DNA of 29,340 nucleotides from Paratractidigestivibacter sp963630635 (GTDB lineage Bacteria > Actinomycetota > Coriobacteriia > Coriobacteriales > Atopobiaceae), in contig CAVGOA010000026.1 in the NCBI GenBank assembly GCA_963630635.1, forward strand, positions 1 through 29,340. The letters are read 5' to 3'. Within the stretch, counting starts at the first letter, position 1. Each line of letters starts with the position of its first letter. Position numbers and translations under genes: made by a program. Shown one piece after another: positions 8,363-15,802 of this stretch. The notes beneath the pieces were generated by a model, which saw nothing but the letters and a program-made list of their open reading frames with translations, did no database searches and was not told the origin of the DNA.

Positions 8363-11100
8363 TATTTGGCCTCCGCCCAGTTGGAGCCAAAGCTTACCTC
8401 GGCGATGAGAGGCACCTTGAGCTGGGCCACACCCTCCATGGTCTCTCGCACGAGCCGGCTTGCCGCCTCGACCTCGTTAGCGGGGACCTCAAGGTCCAAC
8501 TCGTCGTGGATCTGTAGGACAAGCTTGGACTTAAGGCCTTCCTCGCGCAGGCGCCGTTCGACCTCGACCATCGCGATCTTGATGATGTCGGCGGCAGATC
8601 CCTGCATGGGGTGGTTCATTGCCGTGCGCTCGCCAAAGGCGATGAGCTGCTTGTTCTTTTGCGCGAACTCGCGAATGTGGCGCTTGCGGCCGTACATGGT
8701 GACGGCCCAGCCGCGCTCGTGTGCCAGGCGCACCGACTCGTCCAGGTAGGCGCGCACGCCGGGGTAGGCGTCAAAGTAGCGGTCGATCATGGCCTGGGCC
8801 TCGCCGCGGCTGATCTTGAGCGAAGAGGCCAGGCCAAAGGCCTGCTGGCCGTAGACGATGCCAAAGTTGACCGCCTTGGCGCGGCTGCGCAGCTGCGGGG
8901 TGACCTTGTCGATCCCCACGCCAAAGACGCGCGCGGCCGTGGCGGCGTGGAAATCAGCGCCCGAGTTGAAGGCCGCCACCAGGTGCTCGTCTCCCGAGAG
9001 ATGGGCCAAGAGGCGCAGCTCGATCTGCGAGTAGTCGCAGGCGAGAAACACGCTGCCCTCGGGCACCGTGAAGGCCTGGCGCACGCGGTGGCCAAGCTCT
9101 GAGCGGGTGGGGATGTTCTGCAGGTTGGGGTCAGAGCTGGAAAGGCGCCCGGTTGCCGCCACGGTCTGGTTCAAGGTGGTGTGGATGCGCCCGTCGCTCT
9201 TGACCAGGGCAGGCAGGGCGTCCAGGTAAGTTGAGCGGATCTTGGCGCGCTCACGGTACTCTAGGACCTCGGCAACCAGCGGGTACTTCTCGGCTAAGTC
9301 TGCCAGGACCTTGGCGTTGGTGGAGTAGAAGCCGCGTTTGGTGCGCTTAAGGCCCTGCGTGGGCAGCTCAAGCACCTCGAAGAGGATATGGGAGAGCTGC
9401 TGCGGCGAGTCCAGGTTGAACTTCTCGCCGGCAGCGTCATAGATCTTCTCGACCATGGTGTCGATCTCTTGGCCCAGCTGGGCAGATTGGGCGGCGAGAA
9501 CCGCGGTGTCGACGCCTAGGCCTTCGCGCTCCATGGCGGCAAGGACGGGCAAGAGGGGCATCTCGATGTCATAGAAGAGCTTGGCCGAGCCATCTGCCTC
9601 AAGCTTGGCGGCAAGGGGCTCCACCAGCTGGCGGTTGATGGTGGCCGCGATGGCGGCGTCGGGCAGCTCTTCGGTTGCCTCGGGCGCAACGAAGCCCAGG
9701 TAGATAGGGGCGATCTGGGCTGCCGCAAAATCGCCGCGGTCGCTTTCCAGCAGGTAGGCCGCCACACCGGTGTCAAAGATGCGCGCCGCGTCGACGTCTG
9801 CGCACGAGAAGGATTCGGGCTGGCTTGAATCGGCCGGGCTTAAGGTGTGGAGAAGAGCCTTGACGTCTTGCGAGGCCAGCTTGCCCTCGGCAAAAAGCGT
9901 CGTGAGCGCGGCGTCTGCCGCGGCACCCTCAAAGCGGCAGAGCGCCGCGGTGGTCGAGACCCACAGCACGTGCGTGAGGCCAAAGAGGGCCCCGTCGGCG
10001 CGGTCGTCCGCGGCGACGCAGCCCACCCACTCACCGCGCCCGATGGCTTCGGCAAGCTCGGCCAGGGCGGAGTCGCCCTCAAGGACGCTCTGCTCCTCAA
10101 ACGAACCGCAGCTCACGGCGCCTTCACTGCTCGCCGCGTCCTTCTCGCCGTCTGCAGCAGACGCAGCAGCGGTCGCGGCCGTGGCAGGCTTCGATGCCGC
10201 CGCCATGGCCCCGGCCGGCAGCTCCTTGCCGCTCAGCTTGACCAGGCGGCTCGTCATGCCGGTAAAGCCCAGGGCGCTAAAGGCCGCCACGACCGTCGCC
10301 GGGTCGAAGGTGGGAAACTTTGCGTCTGCCAGGTCAATCTCGATGGGGGCGTCGGTGCGGATCGTGGCCACCTTGCGCGAGAGCAGGGCGTCTTCTTTGT
10401 GGGCGCGCAGGTTCTCGCCCATCTTGCCCTTGACCTCGTCGGCGTGGGCCAGGACCTGGTCAAGGTCGCCGTACTGCACGATCAAGGCCGCAGCCTTCTT
10501 GGGGCCGATGCCCGGAACGCCCGGGATGTTGTCCGAAGAGTCGCCCTTAAGGCCGTAAAAATCGGGCACCAAGGCGGGCGTGATGCCGTGATAGAGGTCG
10601 TCCACGCTCTCGGGCGTCATGATGGTGACGTCGCTGACGCCCTTCTTGGTCGAGACGATCTTCACGTGGTCGGTTGCCAGCTGGTACATGTCGCGGTCGC
10701 CGGTGAAGAGCAGCATCTCGTAGCCCTCGGCCTCGCCGCGGCGTGCCAGGGTGCCCAAGATATCGTCGCCTTCCCAGCCCTCCAGCTCGCAGACGGGCAC
10801 GTCCAGTGCGCCGAGAAGCTCCTTTACCATGGGAAACTGCTCGTGCAAGGACGGGTCCATGGGCGGGCGCTGGGCCTTGTACTGGGGCAGCATCTCCATG
10901 CGCACACGCGGCTTGCCCTTGTCAAAGGCGCAGATCACGCCGTCTGGCTTAAAGGTGTCCACCATCTTGATGAACATGTTGAAGAAGCCAAACAGCGCGT
11001 TGGTCGAGCGGCCATCGGGCGCGTTCATGGGCTGGCGGATGGCGTGGAAGGCGCGGTGCATCAAAGAGTTGCCGTCGATGACGGCGATGGTTTTAGGCAT
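8362..11100 (-). CDS. polA: DNA polymerase I
   Basis: The 912-residue protein has an N-terminal 5'-nuclease (about residues 1-290, with 'DGNSLMHRAFHA' and 'FTGDRDMYQL'). The polymerase domain occupies the C-terminal 400 or so residues: motif A 'DYSQIELRLL' starting at D689, motif B 'RSRAKAVNFGIVYG' and motif C 'HDE' at 865-867. The 177-residue gap from D689 to D866 equals the gap between the two metal ligands of E. coli Pol I. The middle region (about 300-500) lacks the acidic residues of a 3'-5' exonuclease and carries a low-complexity Ala/Ser linker, so proofreading is presumably absent. GGAGACCC precedes the ATG. Confidence 0.97.
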   Translation of the reverse strand: MPKTIAVIDGNSLMHRAFHAIRQPMNAPDGRSTNALFGFFNMFIKMVDTFKPDGVICAFDKGKPRVRMEMLPQYKAQRPPMDPSLHEQFPMVKELLGALDVPVCELEGWEGDDILGTLARRGEAEGYEMLLFTGDRDMYQLATDHVKIVSTKKGVSDVTIMTPESVDDLYHGITPALVPDFYGLKGDSSDNIPGVPGIGPKKAAALIVQYGDLDQVLAHADEVKGKMGENLRAHKEDALLSRKVATIRTDAPIEIDLADAKFPTFDPATVVAAFSALGFTGMTSRLVKLSGKELPAGAMAAASKPATAATAAASAADGEKDAASSEGAVSCGSFEEQSVLEGDSALAELAEAIGRGEWVGCVAADDRADGALFGLTHVLWVSTTAALCRFEGAAADAALTTLFAEGKLASQDVKALLHTLSPADSSQPESFSCADVDAARIFDTGVAAYLLESDRGDFAAAQIAPIYLGFVAPEATEELPDAAIAATINRQLVEPLAAKLEADGSAKLFYDIEMPLLPVLAAMEREGLGVDTAVLAAQSAQLGQEIDTMVEKIYDAAGEKFNLDSPQQLSHILFEVLELPTQGLKRTKRGFYSTNAKVLADLAEKYPLVAEVLEYRERAKIRSTYLDALPALVKSDGRIHTTLNQTVAATGRLSSSDPNLQNIPTRSELGHRVRQAFTVPEGSVFLACDYSQIELRLLAHLSGDEHLVAAFNSGADFHAATAARVFGVGIDKVTPQLRSRAKAVNFGIVYGQQAFGLASSLKISRGEAQAMIDRYFDAYPGVRAYLDESVRLAHERGWAVTMYGRKRHIREFAQKNKQLIAFGERTAMNHPMQGSAADIIKIAMVEVERRLREEGLKSKLVLQIHDELDLEVPANEVEAASRLVRETMEGVAQLKVPLIAEVSFGSNWAEAK

Positions 11101-11132
11101 GGGTCTCCTAGGTGCCGGTGGATTTTCTCCCT

Positions 11133-11161
11133 ATTGTATCTGCCTTACGCCCGCGCTTTGA
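11133..11161 (-). promoter_or_regulatory. Candidate polA promoter
   Basis: A minus-strand -10 box, TACAAT, lies at 11133-11138, 32 bp before the polA ATG. The -35 region (about 11156-11161) is weak. Confidence 0.35.
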
Positions 11162-11194
11162 CGCCGCTCGGCGGTCTTTATGTTGTGTGCGCAT

Positions 11195-11224
11195 TTGGTT
11201 GCCGCAGGCAATTGCGAGTAGAAT
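11195..11224 (+). promoter_or_regulatory. Candidate promoter of the NlpC/P60-like gene
   Basis: TTGGTT (11195-11200) and TAGAAT (11219-11224) are 18 bp apart on the plus strand. The latter ends 47 bp before the ATG. Confidence 0.45.
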
Positions 11225-11271
11225 AACCAGATACGTTTAACTGCACGCACGCTTTGTAGCAAGGAGAACGC

Positions 11272-12543
11272 ATGTCTTCTAACCGCACGTCCATTACAGA
11301 CGAGGCCGGTTTGACCCCTAGAACCGTCACCCGCCGCGACGCATTGCGCCTGCTTATCGGGACCGGCCTTTTTGCCTTGAGTGTTCCTTCCGTCTCTTTG
11401 GCGGCTACCACGCAGGAGAAGCTCGACGCCGCCCAGCTGAGCTACGACCAGGCCCAGGCAGAGCTTGACGCCATCGCCGCCGAGTACGCCACCTTGGCCA
11501 ATGACCTTGCCGATACCCAGGGCAAGGTGACCGATGTCTCGGCCCAGATCGAGCAGACCCAGGCCAACATCGAGTCCAAGCAGGCCGAGATCGACGCCAA
11601 GCAGCTCGAGATCGAGGCCAAGCAGGCCCGCCTGGGAGAGCGCATGAGCGACTCGTACAAGTCGGGCACCCAGTCGGCGCTTGATTTGATCCTCTCGGCG
11701 ACCACCTTCGAGGAGCTTACCAGCAGGATTTACTACCTGGACAAGGTCAACGAGTCCGATCAGGCCATCATCTCTGAGGTCAAGACCATGAAGGCCGATC
11801 TGGAGAGCCAAAAGGCCGAGCTTGAGAACCAGAAGGCCCAGCTTGAGAGCCAGAAGAGCGAGCTTGTCACGCTGCAGTCCACGCAGGAGCAGCAGGTGAG
11901 CGCGGCCCAGGCCAAGCAGGCCGAGTCCCAGGCGCTTGTCAACAACCTGAGCGACGAGGTTAAGAGCTTGATCGAGCAGCGCGACGCGGAGCTTCTGGCC
12001 GCCCAGCAGGAGGCCGAGCGCATCGCCGCCGAGAAGGCCGCCGCAGAGGCCGCGGCCGCAGAGGCTCGCCGCAACAACACGAACAACAGCAGCAACAACT
12101 CGAGCAACAACAGCAGCAACTCGAACAGCAACGGCAACAACAGCGGTTCCACCGTTGTGGGCACGGGCTCTTTGGCCGCCCTGCAGTCTGCGTCTTACCA
12201 GATGCCCTCCACCGGCTCGGGCTTCTGCGCCGCTTGGGTTAGCCGCGTTTTTGCCCTGGCCGGAATCGGCTCGTTCTCGGGCAACGCCTGCGACATGTAC
12301 TGGAGCTACTGCGGCCTGTCCTTCGACAACATCCAGCCCGGCATGATTGTGGCCACCGCGTCTGCGCCCTACGGCTCGGCCGCCGCGACCTACGGCCACG
12401 TGGGCATCTACATTGGCAACGGCACCGTGCGCGAGTGCCGCAGCGGCGTGGTCATGTCGAGCGACCTTAGCTCCTGGCAGGCCATGTACAGCAAGACCAC
12501 ACCTGCCCGTTGCGGCTGGCTGGGCGGCATCAAGCTTTCGTAA
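11272..12543 (+). CDS. Secreted coiled-coil NlpC/P60-like peptidoglycan hydrolase
   Basis: This 423-residue protein has four parts. An N-terminal signal has a 'TRRDALRLL' twin-arginine-like start, a hydrophobic core (about 26-45) and an Ala-x-Ala-type end. A long heptad-rich coiled coil (about 46-265) contains KAELE/KAQLE/KSELV repeats. An Asn/Ser linker follows (about 268-297). The C-terminal domain has C319 in 'GFCAAWV' and H376 in 'YGHVGIYIG', the Cys and His of the papain-like NlpC/P60 or CHAP fold. The plan matches PcsB/CwlO-type hydrolases, whose coiled coil is held inactive until the FtsEX complex activates it; that mechanism is known for relatives and only inferred here. RBS is AAGGAG. 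The deacetylase gene follows. Confidence 0.85.
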   Translation: MSSNRTSITDEAGLTPRTVTRRDALRLLIGTGLFALSVPSVSLAATTQEKLDAAQLSYDQAQAELDAIAAEYATLANDLADTQGKVTDVSAQIEQTQANIESKQAEIDAKQLEIEAKQARLGERMSDSYKSGTQSALDLILSATTFEELTSRIYYLDKVNESDQAIISEVKTMKADLESQKAELENQKAQLESQKSELVTLQSTQEQQVSAAQAKQAESQALVNNLSDEVKSLIEQRDAELLAAQQEAERIAAEKAAAEAAAAEARRNNTNNSSNNSSNNSSNSNSNGNNSGSTVVGTGSLAALQSASYQMPSTGSGFCAAWVSRVFALAGIGSFSGNACDMYWSYCGLSFDNIQPGMIVATASAPYGSAAATYGHVGIYIGNGTVRECRSGVVMSSDLSSWQAMYSKTTPARCGWLGGIKLS

Positions 12544-12557
12544 GGTTGACGCAAAGG

Positions 12558-12626
12558 TCTTCTCGCCAAGAACGCGAAATACGAGGTTGTCGGTATCGGC
12601 AACCTCGTTTTTTGTTGGCGAGAAGA
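12558..12626 (+). terminator. Terminator nested inside a second inverted repeat
   Basis: The core is a 9 bp perfect stem (12581-12589 with 12600-12608) followed by a run of T to 12613. It is enclosed by a 12 bp perfect outer inverted repeat (12558-12569 with 12615-12626) whose arms contain the octamer TTCTCGCC/GGCGAGAA. The inner part is a normal terminator; the role of the outer arms is unknown. Confidence 0.85.
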
Positions 12627-12673
12627 GCGCTTTTGACCATTGAGGCTTTAATTATGGTTGAAAGCAGAAATAG

Positions 12674-12704
12674 GACATATGTCTTTCGCCAAACCTGTTA
12701 TGGT
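12674..12704 (+). promoter_or_regulatory. Candidate promoter/operator of the deacetylase gene
   Basis: An extended -10 (TG-T-TATGGT, 12696-12704) is preceded by a 10 bp palindrome GACATATGTC (12674-12683) at the -35 position. This would give a leader of about 75 bases. The leader holds a GGGCC/GGCCC hairpin (about 12737-12757). I do not recognise a riboswitch in it. Confidence 0.3.
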
Positions 12705-12785
12705 TTAAGGCACGTTTCAGACATCCCGCCAAAGCCGGGCCGGTTTTTGCCAGGCCCAATCGCAGATCAAACAAAGCAGGTGCTT

Positions 12786-13739
12786 ATGGAAAACAAGGGG
12801 CGCGGCACACTGGTGACCGCAATCGTCCTATCCCTCGTGTTCGTTGCCATGGGCGGCGTCGCCGTGGCAACGGTGGCCACCAACGGCTTCACGACCGAGC
12901 CGGGGCAGGTTGTGCAGACCTCTGACCAGGGGTCGAGTGAGGCTGCCGACTCGCAGCCCACCACCGCCGAGGTGCAGGACAAGGAGGCCCCGGCAGATCC
13001 GGAGCCCCAGGCCACCACGACCGAGCAGGGCATCCCCTCAGACGACGAGCGCGCGGCCGAGCTGGCCCTTGACCCTGCCCGTAACACCGGCTGGAACACC
13101 GAGCACAACAACGGTGTCAATACCGTATATCTCACTTTTGACGACGGCCCTTCCGAGAACACCGCCAAGATCTTGGACATTCTGGACCGCTACAACGCCA
13201 AGGCCACCTTCTTTGTGACCGGCCACAACGCGGGTTACCGCTCGTCGATCGGCGACGCGTACCGCCGCGGCCACTCGGTGGGCATGCACACCATGACGCA
13301 CGACTACTCGATCTACGACTCGGTGGACGCTTACTTTGACGACCTGCACCAGGTAGAGGAGGTCGTTAAGGAGCAGATCGGCTACGTGCCCTATCTCATT
13401 CGCTTCCCGGGCGGCTCGTCCAACACGGTGTCGCTGAGCCACTGCACCGGCATCATGACGACGCTTTCTCAGGAGGTCGTTGAGCGCGGCTATCAGTACT
13501 ACGACTGGAACGTGAGCTCCAACGACGCCGCCGCGAACACCGTTCCCACCCAGACGATCATCGAGGCCTCGTGCGTGGAGGGTTACCCCAACGTGATGCT
13601 GCTCTTCCACGACTCGTCGCCCAAGACCACCACGGTCGAGGCCCTGCCCACGATCATCGAGTTCTACCAGGCGCGCGGTTATGAGTTCAAGGCCATCGAC
13701 CGCTCGGTATGGGTGCAGCACCACAGGATCTCGAACTAG
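12786..13739 (+). CDS. Membrane-anchored polysaccharide deacetylase
   Basis: I take the ATG at 12786 (317 residues, start MENKGRG), because the frame further upstream runs through the previous terminator and has no protein character. A single hydrophobic segment (about 8-32) anchors it, and a Pro/Gln/Glu-rich linker runs to about residue 95. The NodB domain follows, with 'TFDDGPS' (catalytic D119, metal-ligand D120), the metal-binding 'H168-x3-H172', 'RFPGGS' (206-211) and a later 'LFHDSS'. Such enzymes remove acetyl groups from peptidoglycan sugars (PgdA/PdaA type) at the cell surface. With the hydrolase upstream it suggests a cell-wall remodelling locus. The ribosome binding site (AGCAGGTG) is weak. 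Confidence 0.88.
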   Translation: MENKGRGTLVTAIVLSLVFVAMGGVAVATVATNGFTTEPGQVVQTSDQGSSEAADSQPTTAEVQDKEAPADPEPQATTTEQGIPSDDERAAELALDPARNTGWNTEHNNGVNTVYLTFDDGPSENTAKILDILDRYNAKATFFVTGHNAGYRSSIGDAYRRGHSVGMHTMTHDYSIYDSVDAYFDDLHQVEEVVKEQIGYVPYLIRFPGGSSNTVSLSHCTGIMTTLSQEVVERGYQYYDWNVSSNDAAANTVPTQTIIEASCVEGYPNVMLLFHDSSPKTTTVEALPTIIEFYQARGYEFKAIDRSVWVQHHRISN

Positions 13740-13804
13740 CACAGGCCGGCGGCGAGGGCGAGACGGACAAACGCGCCGCAGGTCAAAGACATAGATACAC
13801 AGAG

Positions 13805-13842
13805 AAGACCTCCCTGCTTCGGGCGTGAAGCAGGGAGGTCTT
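13805..13842. terminator. Bidirectional hairpin between convergent genes
   Basis: A 16 bp perfect stem (13805-13820 with 13827-13842) encloses a 6-base loop. It lies between the convergent deacetylase and ABC exporter genes. The T-rich flanks on each side are short (TTGTT on plus, TCTCTGTG on minus). Confidence 0.8.
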
Positions 13843-13924
13843 GTTGCGCTGCGGGGGGCGGGGCCGGGCGGTGAGCGGGTCGAGTCGCTGGCCGCGCCCG
13901 CCACGGTTTTCTCGCCGCCTCGGC

Positions 13925-15802
13925 CTAGGCCGCAGCCTCGTCGAACTGCGAGTTGTACAGGTCGGCGTAGAAGCCGTCCTTGGCCAGAAGCTCGTCGTGG
14001 GTGCCCTTCTCGACGATGTCGCCGTCGCGCAGGACCAAGATGACGTCGGCGTTGCGGATGGTCGAGAGGCGGTGCGCGATGACGAAGCTCGTGCGGTTGG
14101 CCATGAGGGCGTCCATGGCGCGCTGGATGAGTTCCTCGGTGCGGGTGTCGACGTTGGAGGTGGCCTCGTCCAGGATCAGCGCCGGACGGTCTGCCAGGAC
14201 GGCGCGGGCGATGGTGATCAGCTGCCGCTGGCCTTGGCTGAGGTTGGTGCCCTCCTCGTTGATCACAAAGTCGTAGCCGCCGGCCAGGGTGTGGATGAAG
14301 TGGTCGCAACGGGCGGCTTTGGCTGCGGCCTCTACCTCGGCGTCGGTGGCGTTGGGACGGCCGTAGCGGATGTTCTCGCGGATCGTGCCGTTGAAGAGCC
14401 AGGTGTCCTGCAAGACCATGGCAAACTCCTGGCGAAGCTCGGCGCGGTCCCAGTCGCGCACGTCCACGCCGTCGACGCGCAGGTTACCTGCGTCCACGTC
14501 GTAGAAGCGCTGCAGGAGCTTGATGATGGTCGTCTTGCCGGCGCCGGTGGGGCCAACGATGGCCACGGTCTGGCCGGGCTGGGCCGTGCAGCTAAAGTCG
14601 TGGATGATGGTCTTGTCGGGCGTATAGCCAAAGCGCACGTGGTCGAACTCGACGCGGCCCTCGCGCACGGCGGGAACCTGCGGGTTTGCGGGGTTTTCCT
14701 CCTCGGGCGCGGCCAGGAACTCAAAGACGCGCTCGCAGGCGGCGGCCATCGATTGCATGGTGTTGCTCACGTTGGCCAGCTGTTGGATGGGCTGGGTGAA
14801 GTTGCGCACGTACTGGATGAAGCTCTGGATGTCGCCGGGGGTCGCGTTGCCGGCAAGCGCCAGACGAGCGCCCACCACGACGACGGCCACGTAGCCGGCG
14901 TTGCCCACCAGGCTCATGAGCGGCATCATGAGGCCCGAGAGAAACTGCGAGCGCCAACCCGAGGTGAAGAGCTGGTTGTTCTTCTCGTCAAAGGCGGCGA
15001 TGGCGTCGTCTGCGCGGTCGAAGACCTGGATGACGTTTTGGCCGGCGAAGTCCTCTTCGATAAGGCCGTTGACCTCGCCCAGGACATTTTGCTGCGCGCG
15101 GAAGTAAGGTTGCGAGAAATGCATCATGACGCCCATGATCACCGCGGCCACGGGCAGGGTGACCACCACGACGCCCGTGAGCGGCAGGCTGATCGAGAGC
15201 ATCATGACCAGCACACCCACGATCTGCGTGACGCTGGTGATCAGCTGGGTGACCGACTGGTTGAGCGACTGGCCCAAGGTGTCGACGTCGTTGGTGATGC
15301 GCGAGAGGACGTCGCCCTTGCTGTGGGCGTTGAAGTAGCTCATGGGGACACGCGTGATCTTCTCGGCGATCTCTTTGCGCATGCGGTAGCACACCTTTTG
15401 GGTGACGCCGGTCATGAGCCAGCCCTGCGCCAGGTTGCAGGCCGAGCTTGCCAGGTAGAGGCCCAAAAGCAGGGTCAGCGTGCGGGCGATCCAGTCGAAG
15501 TCGACGGCTCCGGTGCCTGCGACCTTGGCAACCAGGCCCTCGTAGAGCTTGGTCGTGACCTGGCCCAAGACCTTGGGGCCAATGATGTTGAAGATTACCG
15601 AGCATATGGCAAAGATCACCGCGAAGATGACCGCCGCCTTGTGCTTGCCCACGTAGGACAAGAGCTTGAGCATGGTGTTCTTAAAGTCTTTGGGTTTCTC
15701 GCCGGGGGCGCCAAAGCCGCCGCGACCGCCGCCCATGGGGCCGCGGCGAGGGCCGTTGTTGGTGCGCTTGGGGACCTGGGTCTTACTCATCTCGTCTGCC
15801 AT
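13925..15802 (-). CDS. ABC exporter half-transporter with complete ATPase site
   Basis: The 625-residue half-transporter has a Gly/Arg-rich N-terminus, six membrane segments (about residues 50-350) and an ATPase domain: Walker A GPTGAGKTT (417-425), signature LSQGQ (521-525), Walker B ALILDE with catalytic E546, and switch H577. It pairs with the 741-residue protein encoded just upstream on the same strand. The two genes overlap by one base (TAATG). Heterodimeric exporters of this type (TM287/288, BmrCD) expel drugs or lipids; the substrate here is unknown. Confidence 0.9.
   Translation of the reverse strand: MADEMSKTQVPKRTNNGPRRGPMGGGRGGFGAPGEKPKDFKNTMLKLLSYVGKHKAAVIFAVIFAICSVIFNIIGPKVLGQVTTKLYEGLVAKVAGTGAVDFDWIARTLTLLLGLYLASSACNLAQGWLMTGVTQKVCYRMRKEIAEKITRVPMSYFNAHSKGDVLSRITNDVDTLGQSLNQSVTQLITSVTQIVGVLVMMLSISLPLTGVVVVTLPVAAVIMGVMMHFSQPYFRAQQNVLGEVNGLIEEDFAGQNVIQVFDRADDAIAAFDEKNNQLFTSGWRSQFLSGLMMPLMSLVGNAGYVAVVVVGARLALAGNATPGDIQSFIQYVRNFTQPIQQLANVSNTMQSMAAACERVFEFLAAPEEENPANPQVPAVREGRVEFDHVRFGYTPDKTIIHDFSCTAQPGQTVAIVGPTGAGKTTIIKLLQRFYDVDAGNLRVDGVDVRDWDRAELRQEFAMVLQDTWLFNGTIRENIRYGRPNATDAEVEAAAKAARCDHFIHTLAGGYDFVINEEGTNLSQGQRQLITIARAVLADRPALILDEATSNVDTRTEELIQRAMDALMANRTSFVIAHRLSTIRNADVILVLRDGDIVEKGTHDELLAKDGFYADLYNSQFDEAAA

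Noticed and set aside
12705..12785. Riboswitch in the leader of the deacetylase gene
   Set aside because: There is a GGGCC/GGCCC hairpin but no recognisable c-di-AMP, c-di-GMP or other riboswitch core.
12510..12785. Upstream extension of the deacetylase reading frame
   Set aside because: It would run through the previous gene's end and its terminator; the signal-anchor starts naturally at the ATG at 12786.
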